Assembly (NCBI RefSeq): GCF_029542785.1
Contig: NC_083371.1
Span: 868,001 to 932,000, forward strand
From: Malassezia japonica
Taxonomy: Eukaryota; Basidiomycota; Malasseziomycetes; Malasseziales; Malasseziaceae
Length of the DNA: 64,000 nucleotides
Direction: 5' to 3'
The notes beneath the pieces are model-generated. The model searched no databases and was not told where the DNA came from. It worked only from the letters and a program-made list of their open reading frames with translations. The translations under genes and the position numbers were made by a program. Shown piece after piece: positions 30,063 through 37,997 of the stretch (positions are counted from its first letter, which is position 1; each line of letters begins with the position of its first letter).

Positions 30063-32342
30063 ATGGCCGAGCCGGTGCTGGACGACGGTCCGATCGCGGG
30101 GTACTTTGCCGCGGTGCACGGCGCAGGGGCAGGCGCGCCGCCGGACGGCGAGCAGGTGCGCGCTGTGCCGGCGGTGTCGGTGCGCGAGGCGTTTGCGGCG
30201 TTCCTCGGCGCAATCCGCACCTACTTCCAGCCGCACGACGACGAAGTGCTGCCCGAGAGCGAGTACGAGCGGGCGTACAATGTGGCATGGGGCGCCGACG
30301 ACGGCACGACGTCGTTTGCAGAAGTGTTCAAGTATACGATTGCCACCTCGTTCCTGCTCACGCCGACGCTCTCGATATCCATGTACGGCGACGACCAAGA
30401 CACACGGCCGCTGTCTGGCGCACGCGGCGACGCGCGCGAGGGGGGGCGGTACACGACGTACTCGGCAATCTCGGGCCAGCCGCCCCGCATGCTCTTTCAC
30501 GCCGCCGTGGGCCTGTGCACGCTCGCGGCGATTGTGCATGTGAAGCAGATGGTGCAGATCTTGGTCAAGATGCACCTCGCGTTTCTTCTGCTGGCGATTG
30601 TCGTGGTCGAGCTCATTCGCATGGCCGGGCCCGACTTTCTCCTGGCGCTGCGGGGCGAGCGCCGCCTCGAGTGCTTCGTGTCGCGCCCGCCGAGCCAGAC
30701 ACGCCCGCGGTACCTCGCGGCAGGCGTGCCGCCCCCGGCGTGGGTCGCCGACGAGCGCGTGCGTCTGCAGATGCGCGCGCTGCGCCTCGTCAAGGACCTC
30801 GTCAAGGCCGCGCATGCAATGGACAAGAGCATCAATGCAATGCTCGCTGCGATCCAGGAAGTCGAGGTCGTCGCACGGGGCTATAGCCTCTCGAGTCCGC
30901 TGCCGCCCATCTCGCGCATCGAAGGCACGTCGAGCTCGCCGGAACTCGAAAAAGACTATGCGCCGTGGCAGGGGCCGTGGGTGCTCCCTGCGCCGTCGAC
31001 GCGCACGTCGCCGCAGCGCCTCACACCGCTGCGCAAGGCGCTCTCGGAGCACGTCGAGCAGGCGTCGTTCCACTGCATGAACGCACAGCAGCGCCTCGCT
31101 CCGCTTGCACGCACGAGCGAGCTGGGGATTATCCAGGAGCTGCAGGAGCGGCAGGCCGCACTCGAAAAGCGAGAGAGTCTCTCGCCGGTCGGCACGCCGG
31201 GCGAGCGGCCCAGCGCGAGCCTCACGCCGCGGACGCTCGCGCTCTTTTCCCACGCGACGCCGCCGCGGCGTGCGCCCAAGTTCCAGCCAATGTCGCCCGT
31301 GCCGATGCACGGGCGTGCGATGCTCCCCACGTCCACGTCCGAGACGTTTTCGGTGGGCGACGAGCTCGCCGAGAGTGTCGGCAGTGCCGACGAGGCCGAG
31401 GAGCCGCTGCGGCGCAAGCTGCCGAAACGCAGCGACCGCCTCGCGTTGAGCCAGCTGCGCATGCGCTTTGAGCAGATGCACACGGCGCGTGTCGCCACGC
31501 TCTACTACCTCTTAGCGCTCGACTTTTCGATGCAACCGAAAAAGGGGATGCCGCTGGATGTGTACTGGGACGAGATTGTGATCCACGACGTACTGCAGCC
31601 GCTCGTGCACCTCTTTTCCGAGATCGGGCGCCAGATGGACGCACAGCTGCAGACGTCCATGGGGCTGCCGCACGACCCAGTGCACGCCGACGGCGCAACG
31701 TCGCTGCACAAGCACCTCGGCCTCGCCGACCGCATGACAGAGATGGGGCGCATGCTGCGCACGATCCAGTGCAAGCTCCAAGTGTGCGCCGAGGACGTGA
31801 GCGTCGCGCCGTTGCCTGCGCTGCACGGCACACCCCTTGCCCCCGAAAAAGGCGACAGAGACGTGCAGACACTCTTTGACAGTATGCGCCACGACCTCTT
31901 GGCCCTCTCGAACGAGTGGGAGGCCGGCCTGCGTATCATCCAGGCGGGCCACGCGCCGCAGGCGCCGGCGCCGGCGCCGGCGCCGGTCGGCCTGGACCAG
32001 ACGCACGAGAGCGGCCACGAGATACCCGACGAGCCGAAAGAGGCAAACGAAACAAACTCCTTCTACGCAAGCACAGAAAAGGAGCAGGACACGACACTAT
32101 CGGATCTATTGCTCCACGCGACGTCGCCCGCCCACCTTCCCCCGATCGGGAGCGAAGAGGTATACGAGGGCGAGGCGCCCGCGCCGGCGATCCGCACCAC
32201 GCTGCCCCGTGCAGAGCGCATCCGCCTGATGCACGAGGAGCGCGCGCGCGCCGCCGAGGCCCAGAACGAGTCGCCGACCGCGATGGTCTCGGAGCTCAAA
32301 GACGTCCTCGCCCACCGCCGCCCCACGGCGCCGGCTTCATAG
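30063..32342 (+). CDS. Vezatin/Inp2-like membrane protein
   Basis: Single exon, 759 aa. The N-terminal soluble part is followed by two adjacent membrane segments around residues 140-195 (MLFHAAVGLCTLAAIVHVKQ and HLAFLLLAIVVVELIRMAGP). Then comes a helical region, RLQMRALRLVKDLVKAAHAM, and a disordered Pro-rich middle. The layout of two close helices followed by a myosin-binding-type helical domain fits the vezatin/Inp2 family, in which yeast Inp2 is the peroxisomal receptor for myosin V. The second conserved block (ATLYYLLALDFSMQPKKGMP through GRMLRTIQCKLQVC) supports a real domain there. The family call is by pattern, so moderate. Confidence 0.5.
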   Translation: MAEPVLDDGPIAGYFAAVHGAGAGAPPDGEQVRAVPAVSVREAFAAFLGAIRTYFQPHDDEVLPESEYERAYNVAWGADDGTTSFAEVFKYTIATSFLLTPTLSISMYGDDQDTRPLSGARGDAREGGRYTTYSAISGQPPRMLFHAAVGLCTLAAIVHVKQMVQILVKMHLAFLLLAIVVVELIRMAGPDFLLALRGERRLECFVSRPPSQTRPRYLAAGVPPPAWVADERVRLQMRALRLVKDLVKAAHAMDKSINAMLAAIQEVEVVARGYSLSSPLPPISRIEGTSSSPELEKDYAPWQGPWVLPAPSTRTSPQRLTPLRKALSEHVEQASFHCMNAQQRLAPLARTSELGIIQELQERQAALEKRESLSPVGTPGERPSASLTPRTLALFSHATPPRRAPKFQPMSPVPMHGRAMLPTSTSETFSVGDELAESVGSADEAEEPLRRKLPKRSDRLALSQLRMRFEQMHTARVATLYYLLALDFSMQPKKGMPLDVYWDEIVIHDVLQPLVHLFSEIGRQMDAQLQTSMGLPHDPVHADGATSLHKHLGLADRMTEMGRMLRTIQCKLQVCAEDVSVAPLPALHGTPLAPEKGDRDVQTLFDSMRHDLLALSNEWEAGLRIIQAGHAPQAPAPAPAPVGLDQTHESGHEIPDEPKEANETNSFYASTEKEQDTTLSDLLLHATSPAHLPPIGSEEVYEGEAPAPAIRTTLPRAERIRLMHEERARAAEAQNESPTAMVSELKDVLAHRRPTAPAS

Positions 32343-32358
32343 CACGTGGTACCACGTG
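32343..32358. promoter_or_regulatory. Double E-box palindrome upstream of the RSC9-like gene
   Basis: CACGTGGTACCACGTG is a perfect 16-bp inverted repeat made of two CACGTG boxes, lying directly after the stop codon of the vezatin-like gene and 38 bp before the next start. Confidence 0.55.
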
Positions 32359-32396
32359 GCCATAGACGCGACGTTCGCACTACGCGCCGAGCCTGC

Positions 32397-34820
32397 ATGA
32401 ACGGAAACGGGATCAGCGTCGCGAGTGCCGCAGGTGCGCCGATGCGGCGTATCGAGACACCATTAGGCCGCGGAACTGTGCCGATGGCACGCGCGGCGAT
32501 ACGCAGCGAGCCCATGGAACGTGCGTATTTTTTTTGTGCTGACGCAGCGCTCTACCTCGAGCCTGGACCGACCAACCGCCTGTACCTCTCGCTCTGCTCG
32601 GGCATCCCGTCGCAGATGGACTGGGCTCTCGCACGGCTCTGCTCGTATACGCAGCAGCTGGGCGACCGCTTCCAGCTGAGCGACTACCCCGGCCTGGACG
32701 AGGCGCTGGTGCGCTGGGTCAAGCGCCTCGGCCTCGCGCTGAGCGGGGCACCGCGGCACGAGTGGGACGAGGACGCGGACCAGTACGCTACGGCTAGCAA
32801 CTGGCAAATCGATTGCGGTATTGGCGCGCCGGGCGATAACGGCGGCATGGGCCTCGCGGCCTCGAGCGTCGCCTTGTCGCGCCCGTGGAAACCGACGCAG
32901 AACCAGCCTAACTTTGCGCCGCAGCGCGTCGCAAAGGACGCGGCGCTGCTGCAGCGTGCGCTCGCAGCGACGCTCGTGCTGCGCAACACGGTGCTCAGCG
33001 CCCAAAACGCCGCGCTGCTCACCGTCGTGCCGGGCGTCCTCCAGGTGGTGTTTGACGTGGCGCGCCATACGCTCGACGCCCACCCTGCGCTCGCGCTGGA
33101 CGCGTGTGCAGACCTCCGCGTGAATATCTTGGACGTGCTCGAGTCGCTCGCGCCGCGCATCGTCTTGAGCGACTTTGTCCGCACCGCGTACGCGTCCAAC
33201 GACCAAAACGAAGCGCCGACGCGCACCGAAGACAAGGTCTTTGTCTTGCTGCATACGCTTCTGCATACGACGCGCGACCGTGCACTGCTCCTCGCGAGTC
33301 TGCGCTGCCTGCGCGCCATCGCCTCGAACGAGGCGAATGCGCCGCAGTGGATCGACGCCACGCCGAACCTCGCGCCGACGCGCCTCGGCATCACGGCGCG
33401 GTGCCTCGCGCTGCTGCCCCTGACACAGGACCCGGAGCTGCTCGAGGCAGCGGTCGACCTCTTGTACCAGACGGTGGCAACCGGCGAAAATGCGCTCTTG
33501 CTGGGCGCACTGACGCTAAAGGACGTGTGCGACGTCGGATACGGCAGCGGCCTTGCGCGCCGCGCGCTGCAAGAATCCGACGAGGTCGAGGCAGAGAGCG
33601 TGCCGCTCTTGCACGCGGTGCTCACGTACCTTGTGCGCAACCTCGCGCTGGGCAAGACGGTTTGGGAGCGCGACACGCCACTGGCGGCCAACACCACCGC
33701 GCCGTGGGCGGCCGCCGTGCCGAGTGCGGCGCGCGCGCGGCGCCAGCGCGAGCGCGAGCGCCGCCAGCGCAAGGAGCACGCATCGCCGCAGGAGCGTGCG
33801 CGCTGGAAGGAGCTCACTTCCGACGAGCTCGAGCGCCTGCGCCGCCTCGACGAGCCGGAGCGCGGCATCGAGTGGATGAAACTCTTGTTCGAGTGCGACG
33901 CCCAGGGCGAGGTCACGCAGATGGAGTTCTGGATCGCGTACCGCGACCAGTTTACCCCGATCGCCGCCGAGGGCGGCGCGCCGCTGCAGCCCGCTGCGAA
34001 TCTCATCCGCAACGTGTCGCAGACCTTTCCCGGCGCCGCGGCGATGGTCATTTCGCCGACCGCCGGCGGCCAGCCGCGCTTTATTATCCGCGGCATCTCG
34101 CTGCGCGAGCGGAGTACGCCGCCGATCGCATGCCACTGGCAGGGATGCCCGGCGCCGCAGGTAGGGACGTGGGACATTGTCCGCGAGCACCTTGCGGTGC
34201 ACGCCGAGGCCGCACGCGACGGGCAGTGCTGGTGGAAGGACTGTGCGTACCGCGTACCGGCCGACGACGCCCGCCGCGCGGCGCTCCTTTACCGCCACGC
34301 GCTGACGCACACGCCGCAGCCCGTGGTCATGTCGCCCACGCCGACGGGGCCTCCGGCGCAGGGCACGGTCGAGAACCCAGGCGTGATCACGTTCGTGGTC
34401 GAGCGCACGCCGTCGGTGCCGAACGCGACGCCGGGCGAGGCGCCGCTGCCGTGCGGCGTCGCATTCCTCTCGGCACTGGTCCTGCGCTTTGTCTCACGCA
34501 CCGCACACACGGTGCTCGAGAGCGCAGGGCGGGGGTGCCCGCCAGAGACGTACGGCGGCGCAGTGTCTGCGACGCCGATGCCGTCGGAGGGCGACGAGCG
34601 GTTCGGGTGCCCGGTGCCGCGCTCCGTGCAGGACGCGGTGCAGGACGCAGTGCAGCAGGGACCGACGCTCACCGCGCGGCACATCCATGCGGCGGCGGGC
34701 ATTATGGACGCGCTGGCAGGAGCCGAAGAGACCATGGTGCAGACGGCGCTCCGGAATGATATTCTGTGCCGGCTCATCAACGACATCCTCGTAGCGATTC
34801 GGCCGGTGAGCGACAGCTAG
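32397..34820 (+). CDS. RSC9: RSC9/ARID2-like chromatin remodeling subunit
   Basis: Exons 32397-32520 and 32548-34820 when the 27-nt intron at 32521-32547 is removed; 798 aa. Reading through keeps the frame and adds nine residues. The N-terminal half is armadillo-like helical repeats (VLRNTVLSAQNAALLTVVPG, LLHTTRDRALLLASLRCLRA). The middle holds RGIEWMKLLFECDAQGEVTQ and EFWIAYRDQFTP, the RFX-like segment typical of Rsc9. A Cys/His pair region (CHWQGCPAPQVGTWDIVREH and WWKDCAYRV) follows as in Rsc9/ARID2 zinc fingers. No ARID domain is present, as in yeast Rsc9. It should act in a PBAF/RSC-type complex. Confidence 0.72.
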   Translation: MNGNGISVASAAGAPMRRIETPLGRGTVPMARAAIRSEPMERAYFFCADAALYLEPGPTNRLYLSLCSGIPSQMDWALARLCSYTQQLGDRFQLSDYPGLDEALVRWVKRLGLALSGAPRHEWDEDADQYATASNWQIDCGIGAPGDNGGMGLAASSVALSRPWKPTQNQPNFAPQRVAKDAALLQRALAATLVLRNTVLSAQNAALLTVVPGVLQVVFDVARHTLDAHPALALDACADLRVNILDVLESLAPRIVLSDFVRTAYASNDQNEAPTRTEDKVFVLLHTLLHTTRDRALLLASLRCLRAIASNEANAPQWIDATPNLAPTRLGITARCLALLPLTQDPELLEAAVDLLYQTVATGENALLLGALTLKDVCDVGYGSGLARRALQESDEVEAESVPLLHAVLTYLVRNLALGKTVWERDTPLAANTTAPWAAAVPSAARARRQRERERRQRKEHASPQERARWKELTSDELERLRRLDEPERGIEWMKLLFECDAQGEVTQMEFWIAYRDQFTPIAAEGGAPLQPAANLIRNVSQTFPGAAAMVISPTAGGQPRFIIRGISLRERSTPPIACHWQGCPAPQVGTWDIVREHLAVHAEAARDGQCWWKDCAYRVPADDARRAALLYRHALTHTPQPVVMSPTPTGPPAQGTVENPGVITFVVERTPSVPNATPGEAPLPCGVAFLSALVLRFVSRTAHTVLESAGRGCPPETYGGAVSATPMPSEGDERFGCPVPRSVQDAVQDAVQQGPTLTARHIHAAAGIMDALAGAEETMVQTALRNDILCRLINDILVAIRPVSDS

Positions 34821-34827
34821 TCTATAC

Positions 34828-34844
34828 AATGTATACTATACATT
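34828..34844. repeat. AT-rich perfect palindrome after the RSC9-like gene
   Basis: AATGTATACTATACATT, two 8-bp arms around one C, begins 8 bp after the stop codon. It is likely part of the 3' processing or termination region. Confidence 0.6.
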
Positions 34845-34969
34845 CTGTCGTTAGTCTGCTCGTGGGAAGGGGGCCATCAGGGAAAGAGTTGTCTGTCACG
34901 TAGGATCAGCAGTCTAACATATGTGATCACGCCGAAGCGATAATCCTTTGGCCCCTGTGTGATACGTAC
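34844..34969. repeat. Structured direct repeat, copy 1
   Basis: First of two diverged direct copies. It starts TCTGTCGTTAG and ends GATACGTAC. Inside are GGGGCCATCAG (34870), CTAACATATGTG (34914), CGCCGAAGCG (34930-34939) and TTTGGCCCC ending at 34955. GGGGCCA and TGGCCCC can pair over the whole unit. Read on the minus strand the inner motif is a CGC-TTCG-GCG tetraloop hairpin. No reading frame runs through it. Together with copy 2 it fills the gene-free stretch 34821-35126. Confidence 0.65.
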
Positions 34970-34974
34970 AGAGA

Positions 34975-35093
34975 TCTGGCGTTAGCGTGCTCGAGGAAAG
35001 GGGCCATCAGCAAAATGTTGTCTTCAAAGAGATCAGGCTAACATATGTGCTCGCCGAAGCGAAAAACATCCTCTGGCCCCGGTGGGTACGTAC
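34975..35093. repeat. Structured direct repeat, copy 2
   Basis: Second copy, starting TCTGGCGTTAG and ending GGTACGTAC. It keeps GGGGCCATCAG (35000), CTAACATATGTG (35038), CGCCGAAGCG (35052-35061) and CTGGCCCC (35073-35080), while the sequence between these blocks has drifted. Conservation confined to potential pairing blocks suggests selection on structure. Confidence 0.65.
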
Positions 35094-35126
35094 ATGTGGT
35101 ATATGCGCAAAGCGCTGCGTCGAGCG

Positions 35127-37931
35127 TCAGGCAGTGGACTGCACGGCGGTCGAGTCCGCGGTCGCCTCGGCAGTGGGAGGGACACCCGGCTTTTCCGTGG
35201 CAGGGACGTCGGGCTCGGTATGGTTGGATGCCTCGCTTTGAGGGGCATCGCTAGCCTCGGCTTTGGGGCCATTGCTAGCCTCGGTCTCAGGACCATGGCT
35301 AGGTGCCTCGACAGGTGCTTCGCCCGATGCCTCGACCGGTGCCTCAACTTTGCCAGCCGCCTCGCTCTCCGCACCCTTTTCGCCCTTTCCCTTTCCACGC
35401 GACGCATGGCGCTTCACGATCGCCTCGCAGTGTGCCAGCTCGTCCATAGTCTCTTGTTGCACGGTCTGAAAGGTGTGCACGTACTCGGCGAGCGCCGCAC
35501 GCAAGTCGGCGACCTTTTCGCGCTCAAAACGCTGCATCTCTGCCTTGCACAGCTGCGACACGTCCTCAAACCGCGAATGGAGCGCAGCGGCAAGCAGCTC
35601 GGCACTTGACAATGCATGCATCTGCGCATCGAGGTGCCCCACATTCGAGCGGCGGTGACGCGCCTTGAGCTTGTTCAGGTCGTCGTGCGCACGCTGCCAC
35701 GCCTGCCAGACATCGATGCGCGTCGCAAACGCTTTGCGCACGTTGCCAATCAGCCGCTCGTACTCGTGAAAGACAAGGCCAAGGACCTGCGCCTCGTGCG
35801 TCGCGAGCGCAGACGACGCGTCGGCCGCACGCTTCTTCATCTCGGCGAGCGCGCCAAAGCACGTCGACACGCCGCGCGACAGCGTGCCGCCAGACAGAGC
35901 CACGAGGCTTTTGTACTGCCCCTCTTGCGCCGCCGCAAGCTCCTGGCGGCTCTGCGCAAGGGTCTGGATCGCTGCCACGACCGACGCAAGGCGCGCCTCG
36001 AGCTGGGAAAGATACTCTTGCTGCTGGTTGAACCACTCGTCCGTCTCGCGGAAGCGCGAGGTGCTCAGCGACTGGCTCCAGCCGAGGTAGGTCTTTTGCT
36101 CGGGCGTAATGACCGCGCCTTTGACCTGGTCGCGCGCCTTGATATCGGCAGCAAGGTTGGGACTCTGCAGGAACATGAGCAGGTCCTCGTCCTTTTGCAG
36201 CAAGGGGTGCTGCAGCATCTTGTGCAGCGCCTGCTCAAGCGCACGGCGGCGGAACTCGACCAGCTCGGGCGCCATGTTGTTCAGCTTCACCTTTTCGGGA
36301 ATCGAGGGAACAATCACACCAGGGTGGTTGTGCACCATGGCGGCGTGCAGCCAGCGGAATTCACTGTAGCGCCGCAGGGCAGAGAGCTCGTTCTTTTCGA
36401 TCCATTTGGCGTCGGTCGTGACACGCACCGTGTAGACGACATGCGACGAAACGCGGTCGCTCACACGCTGCGGATTGCAGACTCGCACCGCGAAGCTCGC
36501 CGCCGGCTCGGGCGGGGCGGGGGTATCGGTCGGCGAGGGAGTACCGTAGCGAGCCTCGTCGTCGTCAGGCGACGTAGCTTCGAGCGAGGCCGCGTCTTTT
36601 GGGGGAGGGGAAGGGGCATCAGAAGCATCATTAGGGTCGGAAGCGAGGTTTGAGGCATCAAGAGTGTTCTTGGCAGTTTCAGGAGCGTCGGGAGCGGCAG
36701 GCGCATCAGGCGCATCAGGCGCGTCAGGCGCGTCAGGCATGTCCTTGGCGGCGTCAGGCGCATCAGGAACATCCTTGGCGGCGTCAGGCGCGTCCAAAGT
36801 CTTGGCATTATTCGCATCCGAAATAGCTTCCGATTCCGTCGCATTCGACGCCGCCACGGCCCCGCTAGGCGCATCCTGGTCCTTGGCCTCGGCATCCGCC
36901 GCAGGCTCGCTGTGGTTGGGCGTATCGTCCGCAGTCGCCTGCACGCCCTGTGCCTCGTCACTTTCGCCATGGCCGTCCTTGTCCTCCTTCCCCTCCTCTT
37001 CCTCCTCGCTCTTTGGGGGCCCACGCCGCCTAAAGTAGTCTTCCCACCAAGCCTCAAACTCGACGCAGGACACGTCGATGCCCAGCGCCGTGGTCGCACT
37101 CGTATCGAGTTTGCACCGCCCAGGGCGCTGTGTCGACGCATTCGGATCCGCCTCGTACTCTGGCTCGAGGTGGTCCGCTGACACGACCTGCTCGCCGCAT
37201 GCGCGGTTCCACGCACGCGCCATCACGAGGCACATGTCAAACTTGGACATGGCCTCTTCGGCAGAAAAGTGCAGCAGCTTGGGCACCTCCTTTCCACGCT
37301 GGAGCTCACACAGCGCCACAAGCGCACGCGCCACATCGGCAACATTCGTAGGGTACCGAATCGAGTGTGCATCCACCGTGCGGGGCGCATCCGAGAGCAA
37401 ATTTCCAAGAAGTACATTGACCGCCGACTCGGCATCGTACGTCGTCTCGCCGTACAGGACCGGCACACGTACGCTGGTCGTCGGCCCCGGTGCATCCGCA
37501 ACGACCTTTTCCGCATCGCACTTACTGCGTCCGTACGCATTGAGCGGATTCGGTTCCGCGTCGGTCGCATACGGCGGGTTGCGTCCGTCAAAGACATAGT
37601 CGGTCGACAGGCTCACGAGGTACGCCGGGGGCGAGAGGCCTCCGCAGATCCTGCCGAGCGTCGCCGGCACCTCGACGTTCAGCGCCTGGGCTGCGTCTGG
37701 TTCCTTTTCCATCACATCCGGCCGCCGCTCGGCCGCGGTGTGGATCACCGCATCGGGCCGCACCTGCGCCACGAGCGCCTCGACGGCCGCCGCGTCGGTC
37801 AGGTCCACCCTCGCAAGGCGGTCATTTGCGCGTGAGAATGCAATACCGGTCACCTCGTGCCCGGCCTGCTCGGCGGCATGTACCACCGCGCGGCCGAGCA
37901 GCCCCGAAGCGCCCGTGACCAAAAGCCGCAT
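35127..37931 (-). CDS. VPS5: Fusion of MAT2B-like reductase and PX-BAR sorting nexin (Vps5-type)
   Basis: One open frame of 934 aa without introns. Residues 1-300 are an extended SDR of the MAT2B/RmlD type: MRLLVTGASGLLGRAVVHAA (Rossmann loop), YLVSLSTDYVFDGRNPPYAT and NAYGRSKCDAEKVV (YxxxK). Residues about 320-480 are an acidic Ala/Pro/Asp linker with DAPDAAKD repeats. A PX domain follows (SHVVYTVRVTTDAKWIEKNE, LRRYSEFRWLHAAM, NHPGVIVPSIPEK), then a BAR domain with Vps5 features (TSRFRETDEWFNQQQEYLSQ), then a Lys/Glu/Ala tail. Vps5 sorts cargo with retromer on endosomes; MAT2B-like proteins regulate methionine adenosyltransferase. The frame across the linker is unbroken. The symbol refers to the C-terminal half. 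Confidence 0.83.
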   Translation of the reverse strand: MRLLVTGASGLLGRAVVHAAEQAGHEVTGIAFSRANDRLARVDLTDAAAVEALVAQVRPDAVIHTAAERRPDVMEKEPDAAQALNVEVPATLGRICGGLSPPAYLVSLSTDYVFDGRNPPYATDAEPNPLNAYGRSKCDAEKVVADAPGPTTSVRVPVLYGETTYDAESAVNVLLGNLLSDAPRTVDAHSIRYPTNVADVARALVALCELQRGKEVPKLLHFSAEEAMSKFDMCLVMARAWNRACGEQVVSADHLEPEYEADPNASTQRPGRCKLDTSATTALGIDVSCVEFEAWWEDYFRRRGPPKSEEEEEGKEDKDGHGESDEAQGVQATADDTPNHSEPAADAEAKDQDAPSGAVAASNATESEAISDANNAKTLDAPDAAKDVPDAPDAAKDMPDAPDAPDAPDAPAAPDAPETAKNTLDASNLASDPNDASDAPSPPPKDAASLEATSPDDDEARYGTPSPTDTPAPPEPAASFAVRVCNPQRVSDRVSSHVVYTVRVTTDAKWIEKNELSALRRYSEFRWLHAAMVHNHPGVIVPSIPEKVKLNNMAPELVEFRRRALEQALHKMLQHPLLQKDEDLLMFLQSPNLAADIKARDQVKGAVITPEQKTYLGWSQSLSTSRFRETDEWFNQQQEYLSQLEARLASVVAAIQTLAQSRQELAAAQEGQYKSLVALSGGTLSRGVSTCFGALAEMKKRAADASSALATHEAQVLGLVFHEYERLIGNVRKAFATRIDVWQAWQRAHDDLNKLKARHRRSNVGHLDAQMHALSSAELLAAALHSRFEDVSQLCKAEMQRFEREKVADLRAALAEYVHTFQTVQQETMDELAHCEAIVKRHASRGKGKGEKGAESEAAGKVEAPVEASGEAPVEAPSHGPETEASNGPKAEASDAPQSEASNHTEPDVPATEKPGVPPTAEATADSTAVQSTA
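36690..36800. repeat. 9-bp repeats coding for the Asp-Ala-Pro linker
   Basis: Repeated GCRTCAGGC units (plus strand) encode DAP triplets and two longer DAPDAAKD copies in the linker of the fusion gene. Confidence 0.7.
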
Positions 37932-37966
37932 CGAAGCAGGAGGAGAGCCGGTCCGTGTCACAATGT

Positions 37967-37972
37967 CACGTG
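37967..37972. promoter_or_regulatory. CACGTG E-box between the fusion gene and APC2
   Basis: TCACGTGT in the 66-bp spacer between two divergent start codons, 35 bp from the fusion-gene start. Confidence 0.4.
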
Positions 37973-37997
37973 TCACTACCACTGTTGTGTGGAGGTG

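Noticed and set aside
34975..35093. Resemblance of the minus strand of repeat copy 2 to the 5' end of U6 snRNA (CGCTTCGGCGAGCACATAT and GATGGCCCC).
   Set aside because: The invariant U6 ACAGAGA box and the AGC catalytic triad context are not present at the right place, copy 1 does not keep the similarity, and the matching 5' stem is the vertebrate form rather than a fungal one.
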